Positions 24,396-32,895 of a stretch of 48,865 bases of DNA are shown in pieces. Source of the DNA: Bacteroidota bacterium (lineage in GTDB: Bacteria; Bacteroidota; Bacteroidia; Chitinophagales; Chitinophagaceae); NCBI GenBank assembly GCA_023409975.1, contig JAEYQO010000074.1, positions 1-48,865 on the forward strand, in the 5' to 3' direction. How positions within the stretch are numbered: the first letter of the stretch is position 1; each line of letters opens with the position of its first letter. The notes below the pieces were generated by a model. That model ran no database searches, was not told where the DNA came from, and worked only from the letters and a program-made list of their open reading frames with translations. The position numbers and the translations under genes were made by a program.

Positions 24396-26240
24396 TCAGA
24401 GCAACTCCCTGATTGCAGTCACCAGTTCTGCTCTTGTGATGGGCACACCTTTGATCTTGTTGTAACCCCTGGCATCCACGAGATATTTATCGCGAATGAT
24501 TTTGATCAATTGGCCATTGTTGATTTCCGGGATCAGAACCTGGCGATAATTGCTGATGATCTCACCGAGGTTGCGGGGGAAGGGGCGGATATATTTCAGA
24601 TGCGCGTGGGCCACAGCCAATCCCTGGTTCTGTAGCTCAGCTACAGCGCTTTTGATGGCTCCGTAGGTAGAACCCCATCCCAGAACAAGGACATCGCCTT
24701 TTTCCGGACCTGAGTCCAGCGTCTGCAGGGGAATATATTCGGCGATCCTTTCCACTTTTGCCTCCCGTATCTTCACCATGTGCTGGTGATTCTCCGGATC
24801 ATAGGATACATTGCCTGTAACATCCTCTTTCTCGAGGCCTCCGATCCTGTGCTCCAGTCCGGCCGTACCCGGAACGGCCCATGGACGTACCAGCTTTTCA
24901 TCACGCAGGTAGGGCATGAACTTGCTTTCCTCAGGATCAAGTCCGGATTTGAAGTTGACCTCAATGGCTGGCAGGTCTTCGGATTGCGGAAATCTCCAGG
25001 GCTCAGCGCCATTGGCTATATAACCATCACTCAGCAGTATAACTGGGGTCATATGCTGAACAGCGATCCTGACAGCCTCATAGGCTGCATGAAAGCTGTC
25101 GCTGGGAGTGGAAGCGGAGATGACCGGCATGGGACATTCGCCGTTTCTTCCATAGTAGGCCTGGAGCAGATCGGACTGCTCTGTCTTTGTGGGCAGACCT
25201 GTTGAGGGGCCCCCACGTTGGATGTTTACAATCAGCAATGGGATTTCCAGCATCACCGCCAGACCCATAGCCTCTGTTTTCAGCGCCATACCGGGACCGG
25301 AAGTTGTCGTTACACCGAGGGATCCGCCATAGGAGGCGCCGATAGCTGCCGTGATACCGGCTATTTCATCCTCTGCCTGAAAGGTGCGGATATTAAAGTT
25401 TTTATGCCTTGACAGTTCGTGCAGGATGTCCGAAGCGGGAGTGATGGGGTACGTTCCGAGGAACAGCGGCAGGTTAGATTTCTGAGCGGCAGCAATCAAT
25501 CCATAGGAGAGTGCGACGTTTCCTGTGATGCCCCGGTAGGTGCCTGGAGGAAGTTTCGCCTTTTCCACCTCATATCGGCTGGTGAAAGCTTCGACCGTAT
25601 CGCCATAATTATATCCTGCCTGTAGGGCCCGTACGTTGCTATCAAGTATCTCAGGACGCTTCCCGAACTTCTCTTTGAGGAAGTTCACGGTGCTGTCCAT
25701 ATCGCGGTTGTAAAGCCAGTAGAGGAAGCCCAGGACAAACATGTTTTTGGCGCGGTCCTTCTCTTTAGTACCTAATTGAATGTCTTTCAATGCCTCCCGT
25801 GTGAGCCTCGTGATATCCATCTTGTGGAGCTCGTACTGCTGCAGGGAGTTATCCTCCAAAGGATTCGCTCCGTCCGGGTAGTTGGCGAGACGGAGATTCT
25901 TCGCATCGAAACCATCAGTATTGGCAATAATGATTCCCCTGGGCTTCAAAGACCGGAGATTCACTTTCAGTGCTGCTGCATTCATAGCAACGAGGACATC
26001 ACAATTGTCCCCTGGTGTGAACACCTGCTTACTGGAGAAGCGAAGCTGGTAGCCGCTGACGCCGGGTACTGTACCCTGTGGTGCACGGATCTCTGCCGGG
26101 AAATCAGGAAAAGTAGAAAGATCGTTACCGATCAGGGCTGTATTGTTGGTAAACTGGGAGCCGGTCAACTGCATACCATCACCACTATCGCCTGCAAACT
26201 TGATGACTACGTCTTCGACTACCCTTGTTGGAACTGACAT
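24396..26240 (-). CDS. korA: 2-oxoglutarate (2-oxoacid):ferredoxin oxidoreductase, alpha subunit (fused gamma-alpha)
   Basis: A 614-residue fused gamma-alpha subunit of the KorA type. With a beta subunit carrying thiamine diphosphate and an iron-sulfur cluster, it oxidises 2-oxoglutarate to succinyl-CoA and reduces ferredoxin. The N-terminal gamma part (about 10-190) has the VVIKFAGDSGDGMQLTG start, PDFPAEIRAPQGTV and an ANTDGF segment. The alpha part (about 235-600) has the GTYPITPASDILHELSRH motif, QAEDEIAGITAAIGASYGG, TTTSGPGMALKTEAMG and NIQRGGPSTGLPTKTEQSDLLQ, all diagnostic. No beta-subunit gene lies next to it: downstream is the TonB operon in the opposite direction and upstream the AT-rich lipoprotein island. 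Confidence 0.92.
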   Translation of the reverse strand: MSVPTRVVEDVVIKFAGDSGDGMQLTGSQFTNNTALIGNDLSTFPDFPAEIRAPQGTVPGVSGYQLRFSSKQVFTPGDNCDVLVAMNAAALKVNLRSLKPRGIIIANTDGFDAKNLRLANYPDGANPLEDNSLQQYELHKMDITRLTREALKDIQLGTKEKDRAKNMFVLGFLYWLYNRDMDSTVNFLKEKFGKRPEILDSNVRALQAGYNYGDTVEAFTSRYEVEKAKLPPGTYRGITGNVALSYGLIAAAQKSNLPLFLGTYPITPASDILHELSRHKNFNIRTFQAEDEIAGITAAIGASYGGSLGVTTTSGPGMALKTEAMGLAVMLEIPLLIVNIQRGGPSTGLPTKTEQSDLLQAYYGRNGECPMPVISASTPSDSFHAAYEAVRIAVQHMTPVILLSDGYIANGAEPWRFPQSEDLPAIEVNFKSGLDPEESKFMPYLRDEKLVRPWAVPGTAGLEHRIGGLEKEDVTGNVSYDPENHQHMVKIREAKVERIAEYIPLQTLDSGPEKGDVLVLGWGSTYGAIKSAVAELQNQGLAVAHAHLKYIRPFPRNLGEIISNYRQVLIPEINNGQLIKIIRDKYLVDARGYNKIKGVPITRAELVTAIRELL

Positions 26241-26281
26241 ATATTATAATGTTCAAATAACCGGTCTTCAACCGGGGTCCG

Positions 26282-26310
26282 CAAAGTTAAGCGATTTGAC
26301 AGAGGGCAAA
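26282..26310 (-). promoter_or_regulatory. promoter (TTTG-N17-TAACTTTG) for korA
   Basis: The best two-part Bacteroidota promoter in the window. On the minus strand a TTTG (26310-26307) is 17 bases from TAACTTTG (26289-26282). The predicted leader of about 38 bases contains a short hairpin CCGGT-CTTCA-ACCGG (26261-26275 region). Confidence 0.65.
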
Positions 26311-26351
26311 TGTGAGTAATGTCAGTACAATCGTTAAAAAAAGGAAATAAG

Positions 26352-26825
26352 CTAATCTAGAATGGTTGCCTTTAGGAACCTAATTTGCTCGGAAGTAGAA
26401 ACAGGCTCTAAAACTATTATAGTATCAACTTGTTGTTGTTTAAAAGAAATAGCGGCAACGTTTCCTTGATGGAAGCTCAATCTATTGATTTTCCCTGTAG
26501 AATCTATTATTATATTTTTTGAAGAGTTTCCTGAGGACAAATAACGATGATATGCGATCGGAGACAGTACAAAAAGTACATTTTCCCTATTAGAAAGAGT
26601 TGTTACTACTTCCTTTACACAGCCAATGCAACCTTCGTCAGCTACGAGAATGAGTAACCGTATTGAATCAACATTTTGAAGTTTAAAGCCCTGCAAATAT
26701 TGATTTATGTAACGTGTTTCTTCCTCATATCTTTCATGGATTACCGGATCCGCATTTTTGCAACTGGATACACCTACACCCAACAACCCGAACAACAGAA
26801 ACATTTTAGTAAGTCCATTTTTCAT
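26352..26825 (-). CDS. thioredoxin-like lipoprotein with CxxC motif (157 aa)
   Basis: A 157-residue predicted lipoprotein; the ATG at 26825 gives a good SPII signal (lipobox VSSC, Cys 22), and a second Met seven codons later is an alternative. The body fits a thioredoxin-like fold by eye: a beta strand RLLILVADE, the C-I-G-C pair at about 71-74 at the start of a helix, then NVLFVLSPIAYH, IIIDSTGKINRL and VDTIIVLEP strands. Small CxxC lipoproteins of this kind often accompany beta-propeller lipoproteins in Bacteroidota. Its start overlaps the end of the DUF4221-like gene by 20 bases, showing translational coupling. Like its neighbours it is visibly AT-richer than the flanking core genes. Confidence 0.7.
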   Translation of the reverse strand: MKNGLTKMFLLFGLLGVGVSSCKNADPVIHERYEEETRYINQYLQGFKLQNVDSIRLLILVADEGCIGCVKEVVTTLSNRENVLFVLSPIAYHRYLSSGNSSKNIIIDSTGKINRLSFHQGNVAAISFKQQQVDTIIVLEPVSTSEQIRFLKATILD

Positions 26826-27876
26826 AAGCGAGTGTATCGGTAGCGAAGGTTCCCAGATAGGCCACCCCATCGCTGGTAAAAAAGCTGCCCAAATGATATC
26901 TACCAACATTTCCTAAATTCTTTACAGCCAGTAATTCTCCTCCGCTGTCAATAGCAAAAACGGTGAGTTCTTTGTCGTGCCAGGTACTCCGTTCGAAATG
27001 ATTTGACTCGCTTTCTACCCGTGAGACTTTGAAAATCAGAAAATGATCGCGACTGGAGTCATAAAGGAGCTTCACATATTTCTCAGCACCAAGTTCATAC
27101 CGCATTATATATGTATAACTCATAGTGCTATCAATATTTACAGGGGACAAGTTGTTTGGCGTAATTGAAAGTTCTATTGTAGTCGTTTCCCTATTTTCGC
27201 AATTGTAAATATACAGAATAGGCTCTGCACTGAAAACGTAAGCCATTTTTCGGGAATCAACTTTTGTTGCTATAGGATAAAATTCATTCCAATATTCGGA
27301 TCTATAAACCTCGGGGAAATGACCAAAATGCTGTTCGATTACAATAGACGAATCTACAATAGAACAATATTTCAAAATATTCGAATTGAAATATTCCTTT
27401 CTCTGTTGCGGGATTCCTATGTTCAGATTCGGAATCGAATAAAGAAATAAATGTCCCGTCGAATCGATTTCTAGTGGGAAGTAAAGAGGGGCTAAAACAT
27501 CATTTGTTTCACAAGAATAGACTTTTACGACGCCATTTTCGTGAATGTGTATTTCATTCGATTCCTTCGGCAATACATTGACTTTCTTGTCAATATAACT
27601 AAACGAGAATTTGTCGTAGTAATTTGACGACGTCTTGTATGAATCCAATAATTCTCCGCTGGTACTGTAAACCGAAAATGAATTATTAATTTTTGAAAAC
27701 GTCGATATCTTTCCTCTCACTGGACTAACTGTCCAAAAATCACTTCGTGTTAAACCTTTGAAAGGTATCATAATCATACCCTGGTTTTTAAAGGTTTTGT
27801 CTGATCCACCGCAACAACTAAGAAAAATGAAAATGCAAGTAATTAAATATACGCAAGCACTGTTGGAGAATTTCAT
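26806..27876 (-). CDS. lipoprotein resembling DUF4221 / beta-propeller family
   Basis: A 356-residue predicted lipoprotein, start ATG 27876 with lipobox FLSC (Cys 21 or 22); the open frame continues upstream but without a signal. The body is beta-rich with repeated aromatic-x-aspartate/serine strands such as NSFSVYSTSGELLDSY, EIHIHENGVVKVYS, DSTGHLFLYSIPN and ELTVFAIDSGGELLAVKNL, the last of the kind found in blades of a beta propeller. By eye it most resembles DUF4221 proteins of Bacteroidota, but I am only moderately sure. No catalytic motif is seen. It sits in the middle of the AT-rich island, after an internal hairpin and before the CxxC lipoprotein. Confidence 0.65.
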   Translation of the reverse strand: MKFSNSACVYLITCIFIFLSCCGGSDKTFKNQGMIMIPFKGLTRSDFWTVSPVRGKISTFSKINNSFSVYSTSGELLDSYKTSSNYYDKFSFSYIDKKVNVLPKESNEIHIHENGVVKVYSCETNDVLAPLYFPLEIDSTGHLFLYSIPNLNIGIPQQRKEYFNSNILKYCSIVDSSIVIEQHFGHFPEVYRSEYWNEFYPIATKVDSRKMAYVFSAEPILYIYNCENRETTTIELSITPNNLSPVNIDSTMSYTYIMRYELGAEKYVKLLYDSSRDHFLIFKVSRVESESNHFERSTWHDKELTVFAIDSGGELLAVKNLGNVGRYHLGSFFTSDGVAYLGTFATDTLAYEKWTY

Positions 27877-27913
27877 CTTTAAAGATCGCAAACAATAATT
27901 AGGAATATGAAAA

Positions 27914-27940
27914 GGGGCTGTACGAAAACAATACAGCCCC
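27914..27940 (-). terminator. hairpin (attenuator-like) between the first two island genes
   Basis: A perfect 9-bp GC-rich stem (27914-27922 with 27932-27940) and 9-base loop. On the minus strand it is followed by only four T, so partial termination is likely. It lies 10 bases after the stop of the 157-residue lipoprotein and before the DUF4221-like gene. Confidence 0.65.
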
Positions 27941-27949
27941 AATGAACTA

Positions 27950-28423
27950 TCAACTCTTTGCAGGCACCACATAATCTGGCTTGCCAACAGCTAGATCTTC
28001 TACACTTCCAAATAGAAACATTGTAATATTAGGATCTGACCCGGAAATCACCATTTCTACATTGTGAGTTCCAGATTGCATTATTGCTAAGTACTCGGAT
28101 GTCATACCTAATTCATCAGCAATTTCCAATCCAACATCAGTGTTGAAAAAATCAGCAATGCCACTAGCAGTCCCGTCGTTTTGAATTACTGCGACAAAAG
28201 CCGCCAAATTCGATTCCTTTACAATAAAGTCTGGGAGACAATTCGTAGGGGGTGAGATACAATCCTCCATTGCTAAAATGAAAGTCCGATTCGCACCATT
28301 GGTAAATCCAATTGCTGCAGACGTCGACGAATGTTTTGTCTCTGTTACACTTTGATCTCCCTTCGTACAAGAAGAGAAAATAGTAACTGACAGAACTAAA
28401 GCCACAAATGCATTTTGTTTCAT
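27950..28423 (-). CDS. lipoprotein of unknown function, first gene of the AT-rich island (157 aa)
   Basis: A 157-residue predicted lipoprotein with lipobox IFSSC (Cys 19) and a polar Ser/Thr linker (about 22-37). The mature domain has two cysteines close together in MEDCISPPTNCLPDF (about 54-64), which may form a disulfide, then helical-looking NLAAFVAVIQNDGTASGIADF and a C-terminal IADELGMTSEYLAIMQSG stretch. I recognise no family. It is followed by an attenuator-like hairpin, so it may be expressed more strongly than the two genes behind it. Its promoter region holds a perfect 12-bp palindrome. Confidence 0.7.
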   Translation of the reverse strand: MKQNAFVALVLSVTIFSSCTKGDQSVTETKHSSTSAAIGFTNGANRTFILAMEDCISPPTNCLPDFIVKESNLAAFVAVIQNDGTASGIADFFNTDVGLEIADELGMTSEYLAIMQSGTHNVEMVISGSDPNITMFLFGSVEDLAVGKPDYVVPAKS

Positions 28424-28504
28424 TTGTTGAATTTTTAGGTAGTGCCTACTCTTACCCTTTTCGGCTTCCGGCTGCTTACTCTTCAGGATTTTCAGCTTAG
28501 CTCC

Positions 28505-28516
28505 TGTAACGTTACA
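28505..28516. promoter_or_regulatory. perfect palindrome TGTAACGTTACA at the island promoter
   Basis: A 12-bp perfect palindrome lying at the predicted transcription start of the island operon, just after the TATCTTAG box on the minus strand. The position fits a repressor operator; no regulator gene lies nearby. Confidence 0.45.
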
Positions 28517-28520
28517 ATTA

Positions 28521-28528
28521 CTAAGATA
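28521..28528 (-). promoter_or_regulatory. possible -7 box (TATCTTAG) for the AT-rich island operon
   Basis: One mismatch from TAnnTTTG on the minus strand. It predicts a start near 28516 and a leader of about 93 bases before the ATG at 28423. No -33 TTG at the right distance. Confidence 0.35.
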
Positions 28529-28745
28529 TATACATTATCCTGAAGTATACAGTTCAGTTGTTAACGTTTAGTTAATTTTAATTTTATCATTTCTCAGGTT
28601 TGAAAGGCAACCTTGACATTGACATGACGCTCGACAGGAAAGTGAGCAATTCCATCTATCAGGAAAATACACTTATTGTAATACATGATAGAAATCATAG
28701 CCTGGAAGCCATTCTTCACGGAGTTTTGACCTCAAAATATTCCAA

Positions 28746-29186
28746 ATGGCTACACATTATTATGATATCACCGTTGACTGGAAAGAAGGAAGGATCGGTA
28801 CAATGAGCTCTTTAGCGCTTCCGGGCGAAATGAGTGTGGCAACACCCCCGGAATTTCCGGAAGGTGTCCCGGGAATCTGGTCGCCCGAGCACCTTTTTGT
28901 TGCTTCTATCAATAGCTGCCTGATGACGACTTTTCTGGCTATCGCAGCTAACTCAAGACTACAGTTCAGCGGATTCCGCTCAAAGGGTACCGGAAAGCTC
29001 GAGCAGGTGGAGGGCAAATTTGCCATCTCGGAAGTAACCCTCGAACCCGCAGTGACAGTAGGCAGCGAGTCGGAGGTAGAGAAGGCACTCAGAATTCTGC
29101 AGAAAGCAGAGGCTGCCTGTCTGATCTCCAACTCTGTGAAATCGAAAATGATTTTCAAACCTGAAGTGAAAGTTTCGGCTGATTAA
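28746..29186 (+). CDS. OsmC family peroxiredoxin-like protein
   Basis: A 146-residue OsmC/Ohr-family protein, a cytoplasmic thiol peroxidase-like enzyme that reduces organic hydroperoxides through two active-site cysteines. Both are present: C58 in ASINSCLMTTF and C125 in AEAACLISNSV, with the supporting WSPEHLFVAS segment before the first. Length and layout match the family. The N-terminus reads directly into the first beta strand, supporting the ATG at 28746. Its stop codon overlaps that of the convergent histidine kinase (TTAA shared at 29183-29186), leaving no room for a terminator between them. Confidence 0.9.
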   Translation: MATHYYDITVDWKEGRIGTMSSLALPGEMSVATPPEFPEGVPGIWSPEHLFVASINSCLMTTFLAIAANSRLQFSGFRSKGTGKLEQVEGKFAISEVTLEPAVTVGSESEVEKALRILQKAEAACLISNSVKSKMIFKPEVKVSAD

Positions 29187-32100
29187 GTGGGTTTGTCTTC
29201 AGAAGGGAGGGGCAACCGGATAAAGAATTCAGTCCCGGAACCTTCCTCAGTTTCAAACCAGATCTTTCCCTTCCAGAATTCGACAATCTTTCTGGTCATG
29301 GCCAGGCCTAAACCGGTTCCGGAACCCTTTGTAGTGAAATAAGGGCTGAATATCTTTCCAATGGCTTCTTTGGAAATCCCCGATCCATTGTCCCTGATGG
29401 TGATCAGCGTCTGGTGTTCATCTACCTGTAAATTCACCCGGACCCAACCTTCCCTGTCCTCAGGAATGGCCTGGATGGCGTTCTGTATCAGGTTGTTGAA
29501 CACCCGAAGCAATTGACTTTTGTCGGAGGTGACCAGCACCTTTTCTCTGGTGCCTGTGAAGCTGACCTGAACAGCACTGTTATTCTGGTGCAGTTCGACG
29601 GCTTTGTGCAGGAGTTCGTTCAACTCCAGTGCTTCCGGTTTGGCGACAGGCATTCGTGCGAAATCAGAAAAAGCCGATGCGATGTGCGTAAGGTTATCGA
29701 TCTGCTCAAGGAGAGACTCTGCAACAGTTCCTGTCAATTGCTCCAGTTGAGGGTGATGATTCTTCAATGCCTGTTGAAGGTACTGTAGGTTGAGTTTCAT
29801 AGGTGTGAGCGGGTTCTTGATCTCGTGGGCTACCTGTTGTGCCATCTCACGCCAGGCAGATTCCCTTTCACTCTGCGCCAGCAAGGCCGCATTTTCTTCC
29901 AGCTTCCGGACCATTCGGTTGTATTCCCGAACCAGTTGTCCTATTTCATCATTGTACGGCCATTGAAGGGGTTGGTTTTCTCCATGCAGACTGAATTGTT
30001 CAAATCTGTCGATGATGATCTGCAGGGCTCCTGTGAGCCAGCCGGTGATGAACACTGCGAGCATACTGGAGAGCAGGAATATCAACGCATAAAGATTTAT
30101 CAGCGCCACCAATATGCTGGATATCTGATAATTCAACTCCCTTTCCGAAGCAAAGAAGGGTATGTTGACATAGCCTATTGTGAAACCCGCCTCATTTCGC
30201 ACCGGTGTGTATCCGGAGAGATACTCCAACTTCCCGATCCGTTCATCCTGTATCAGTTGCGGCTGCCTTGCTGTTGTCAGCGCGTAGTAACCTTCCGGAT
30301 CCATAATCCGGGCCAGAATGGCCTTATTGTAAATGGCCTCCTGTGAGGTCGCTGTTAAAGAACCGTAGACGTCATAGATATTAATGTCGATCGCCTGACT
30401 GGAAGCCAGATCAGAAAGCCAGTTCCTGAACACGGAAGTCTGTGTCGCTTTTCCGAAATGAAATGCGTCCTGTCTCACACGTTCATTTTTGAGAAACTGT
30501 TGTAATGAACGGTCAACCATCTGGAGGCCTGATTTGATACGCGCTCTGTTTGATTGTTCATACCGGGCGATAAAAAACCAGATGGTGACCGCGCCGATAA
30601 CGACGAAGGAGATGAACACCACACCCAGCATGGCAAGGTGAATTCTTCTCCTCAGCGTCAGATGCAGCAGCGTTATGGCCGGCCCCCGGCCGTGCAGGTA
30701 ATGAAAGTATATCCTGAAAAGGAAGGTTACTACAGCAAAAAGGATAAGTGTCCCGAGTATATAGGAGCACAGGGTTATCAGGCGCAGCACAGGGTTATAC
30801 GCCTCGACGATGACGACAGTGGTAGTTCCGTTTACCTGGTAGTAGCGCGCAGTATAATCTTCCGAGATGATCTTTCTGAAGCCGTCGGCATCAACCGTAT
30901 CAGCGAGATAGGCTGGAAACGGATAGTCAAAGGTCTGCGTGACCAGCATCCTGTCCTGGTACACGGCATAACTAAATTCACGGCTGGGCGTCAGCTCTTC
31001 GGTGCGTCCCGGCTCAAGCAGTTCCGGATACACAGAGGTGCGGAGCGTATTACTTCTGCTGATGTCGATAAATACGTAGCCCTTCAATTCACCCGTATCA
31101 TCCTTTACCGGGATAGTGGCGAGATAGAATCGGGACTGAGACGGCTGATGCAGATAAAAAAGATAGTCACTAACACTTGTACCGTTATCTGCCACTTCGG
31201 CCAACCGGTTATAACTGGTAGTATCGGTATTGAAGAGGGGCTTGCCGGCTTCATCGAAGAGGAAGACCGTGGAAACATACCTGTTGAGCGGCCCCTGTAG
31301 ATAAGAGGAGGAAAGGTGCCTGTCAACCAGCATCCGGGTATCAGCCAGTGGTGAATCCAGATATCCCCGGACCAGCTCATCTTCGCTGATGAGGAGTGTG
31401 AGATCAGAGAATAAAAACTCCAGAACCCGATCCGGTTGCTTGATTGCCTGACGGGCAAACCGCTGCCGTTCCTGCCTTTCCTTCCTGAGCGTAAAATGGT
31501 TCACCGCCATCGTGGCAAAAACCGCGATGAATGCAGCCAGAAAGATCATCCGGGGGGCGAATAAGCCAGCACCCCTGTTATAGGCTATCAGGTCGAGAAG
31601 GCCTGCAAGTAAAACCAGCCAGACGACTGCCCAGATCTGGTATGGTGGTACTTCCGGAACTTCCGGCAATAGAACGAGGAGGCAGACGGCTGCCAGCAGC
31701 AGATAGCGGTGCCAGGGTTTGAGCACCAGCTTTCGCAATCTGCCGTAAATAAGAAAGATCAGCAACGTCGTGACACATGCCAGAAGTGAGACCGCAAAAA
31801 GACCTGCTACTGTCCGGGCGCTGATCGAATAGAAATTGCTGACATCGAAACTGATCTTTGAATTGTTAACGAGGTTGCTAACCAGATCAGCGGAACCAAA
31901 CGCCGCTACCGCTAACAACGCAAGGTAAACCACTATTGCGAACAGCCTCTTTGTTCTATGGCGGATGGAATGATTATGGGTCAGCGGCGACCAGCTATTG
32001 AACATGACGGTCAGCCAGAGGATCCCGAACAAGTCGAGTATCAGGTGCCCCAGAGAGGGCAGGAACATACTGGAAGCATAGAGCCTTGGGGAAAACAACA

Positions 32101-32893
32101 GCAGTTCGTCAAGGTGGAAAGGCAATCCAAAAAAGAAAACCGCTGACCGGAATATGAGTATGGCTGCTGCCACGGTAGCCACACCCATCAGGCCACCATG
32201 GCGTCTGGCAAGATGGACGGCCAGAAGACTGATCCAGGATATGCTGATAATCAGGACGAGGACCATGCAGACCAGCATGGCAGTTGAAGGTATCCATCCG
32301 GGGAGCGTATCGATATCGAATTCCAGATAGAACAAATGCTCCCCTTCAGCATTGATGACCGGATAACGGTCCGGGCCTGCAAGGGATACCACGCGGGTAT
32401 CCAGAGGGACGGAGGACGAAGCGGCAAAACCGGAACGCAGATATTCGTTTTCCAGGGGATAATGGTAGACGACCGGATAGAGTACCACAATGGTTCTGCT
32501 GGAATCCAGAGATAGGCATTGCTTCAGGTAGATACCATTCTGCTCGAAGAGTGTAAACACCTCAGCAGCAGGTTGATTACAGGCCGTTACAACAGCATTA
32601 CTGTTCCAGTAAACCAGGGTATCTCTATTGAAACCATAAATGAAAAAAGGCTGATCGGAAAGGAGGGACACCTCGTGATCCGTCAATAAGCCTTCGTACA
32701 TATGTGAGAACAGATCCTCTCTGGAGCGGAGGGCATTGAAGGCCGACGAACGCTGGATCAGATCTTCGGAAACGGCTGTTACGAGGGCGGCTGGTTTCAG
32801 CTCCTGTTTTTCCAGCCAGGCCCAGCCGGCCAACCCCGCCCAGCCCAGAACTGTCAGGAGCAACCATCCCCAATATGGATATTTTCTAAACAA
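29183..32893 (-). CDS. large multi-pass sensor histidine kinase (NtrY-like)
   Basis: A 1236-residue membrane histidine kinase. About a dozen hydrophobic helices are seen: one near 8-26, a block of eight or nine between about 205 and 465, and single ones near 700-725, 750-775 and 910-935, with two extracytoplasmic sensor stretches (about 475-695 and 780-905). A HAMP-like linker follows (about 935-990), then the HisKA H-box with H1023 in VAHEIKNPLTPMKL, the N-box NNLIQNAIQA (about 1133), the G1 box DNGSGI (about 1168) and the G2 box GTGLGLA (about 1192). The order and HEIKNPLTP box resemble NtrY. No response regulator is adjacent. It begins 2 bases after the mazG stop, so the two are cotranscribed. 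Confidence 0.92.
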   Translation of the reverse strand: MFRKYPYWGWLLLTVLGWAGLAGWAWLEKQELKPAALVTAVSEDLIQRSSAFNALRSREDLFSHMYEGLLTDHEVSLLSDQPFFIYGFNRDTLVYWNSNAVVTACNQPAAEVFTLFEQNGIYLKQCLSLDSSRTIVVLYPVVYHYPLENEYLRSGFAASSSVPLDTRVVSLAGPDRYPVINAEGEHLFYLEFDIDTLPGWIPSTAMLVCMVLVLIISISWISLLAVHLARRHGGLMGVATVAAAILIFRSAVFFFGLPFHLDELLLFSPRLYASSMFLPSLGHLILDLFGILWLTVMFNSWSPLTHNHSIRHRTKRLFAIVVYLALLAVAAFGSADLVSNLVNNSKISFDVSNFYSISARTVAGLFAVSLLACVTTLLIFLIYGRLRKLVLKPWHRYLLLAAVCLLVLLPEVPEVPPYQIWAVVWLVLLAGLLDLIAYNRGAGLFAPRMIFLAAFIAVFATMAVNHFTLRKERQERQRFARQAIKQPDRVLEFLFSDLTLLISEDELVRGYLDSPLADTRMLVDRHLSSSYLQGPLNRYVSTVFLFDEAGKPLFNTDTTSYNRLAEVADNGTSVSDYLFYLHQPSQSRFYLATIPVKDDTGELKGYVFIDISRSNTLRTSVYPELLEPGRTEELTPSREFSYAVYQDRMLVTQTFDYPFPAYLADTVDADGFRKIISEDYTARYYQVNGTTTVVIVEAYNPVLRLITLCSYILGTLILFAVVTFLFRIYFHYLHGRGPAITLLHLTLRRRIHLAMLGVVFISFVVIGAVTIWFFIARYEQSNRARIKSGLQMVDRSLQQFLKNERVRQDAFHFGKATQTSVFRNWLSDLASSQAIDINIYDVYGSLTATSQEAIYNKAILARIMDPEGYYALTTARQPQLIQDERIGKLEYLSGYTPVRNEAGFTIGYVNIPFFASERELNYQISSILVALINLYALIFLLSSMLAVFITGWLTGALQIIIDRFEQFSLHGENQPLQWPYNDEIGQLVREYNRMVRKLEENAALLAQSERESAWREMAQQVAHEIKNPLTPMKLNLQYLQQALKNHHPQLEQLTGTVAESLLEQIDNLTHIASAFSDFARMPVAKPEALELNELLHKAVELHQNNSAVQVSFTGTREKVLVTSDKSQLLRVFNNLIQNAIQAIPEDREGWVRVNLQVDEHQTLITIRDNGSGISKEAIGKIFSPYFTTKGSGTGLGLAMTRKIVEFWKGKIWFETEEGSGTEFFIRLPLPSEDKPT

Positions 32894-32895
32894 TA

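Larger units (their letters stand above)
28424..28745. other. 322-base AT-rich divergent intergenic region
   Basis: Lies between the divergent island operon (minus) and osmC (plus). It holds the palindrome at 28505-28516 and a TATCTTAG box at 28521-28528, both on the island side. On the osmC side I see no convincing TAnnTTTG box. A frame of 68 codons starting at a TTG at 28600 overlaps osmC in another frame and does not look like a protein. Confidence 0.6.

Noticed and set aside
28600..28806. 68-codon plus-strand frame with a TTG start before osmC
   Set aside because: Overlaps osmC in another frame by about 60 bases, has no signal, domain or promoter, and is of a length expected by chance.
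30554..31300. 248-codon plus-strand frame
   Set aside because: Antisense to the histidine kinase and full of charged, domain-less sequence.
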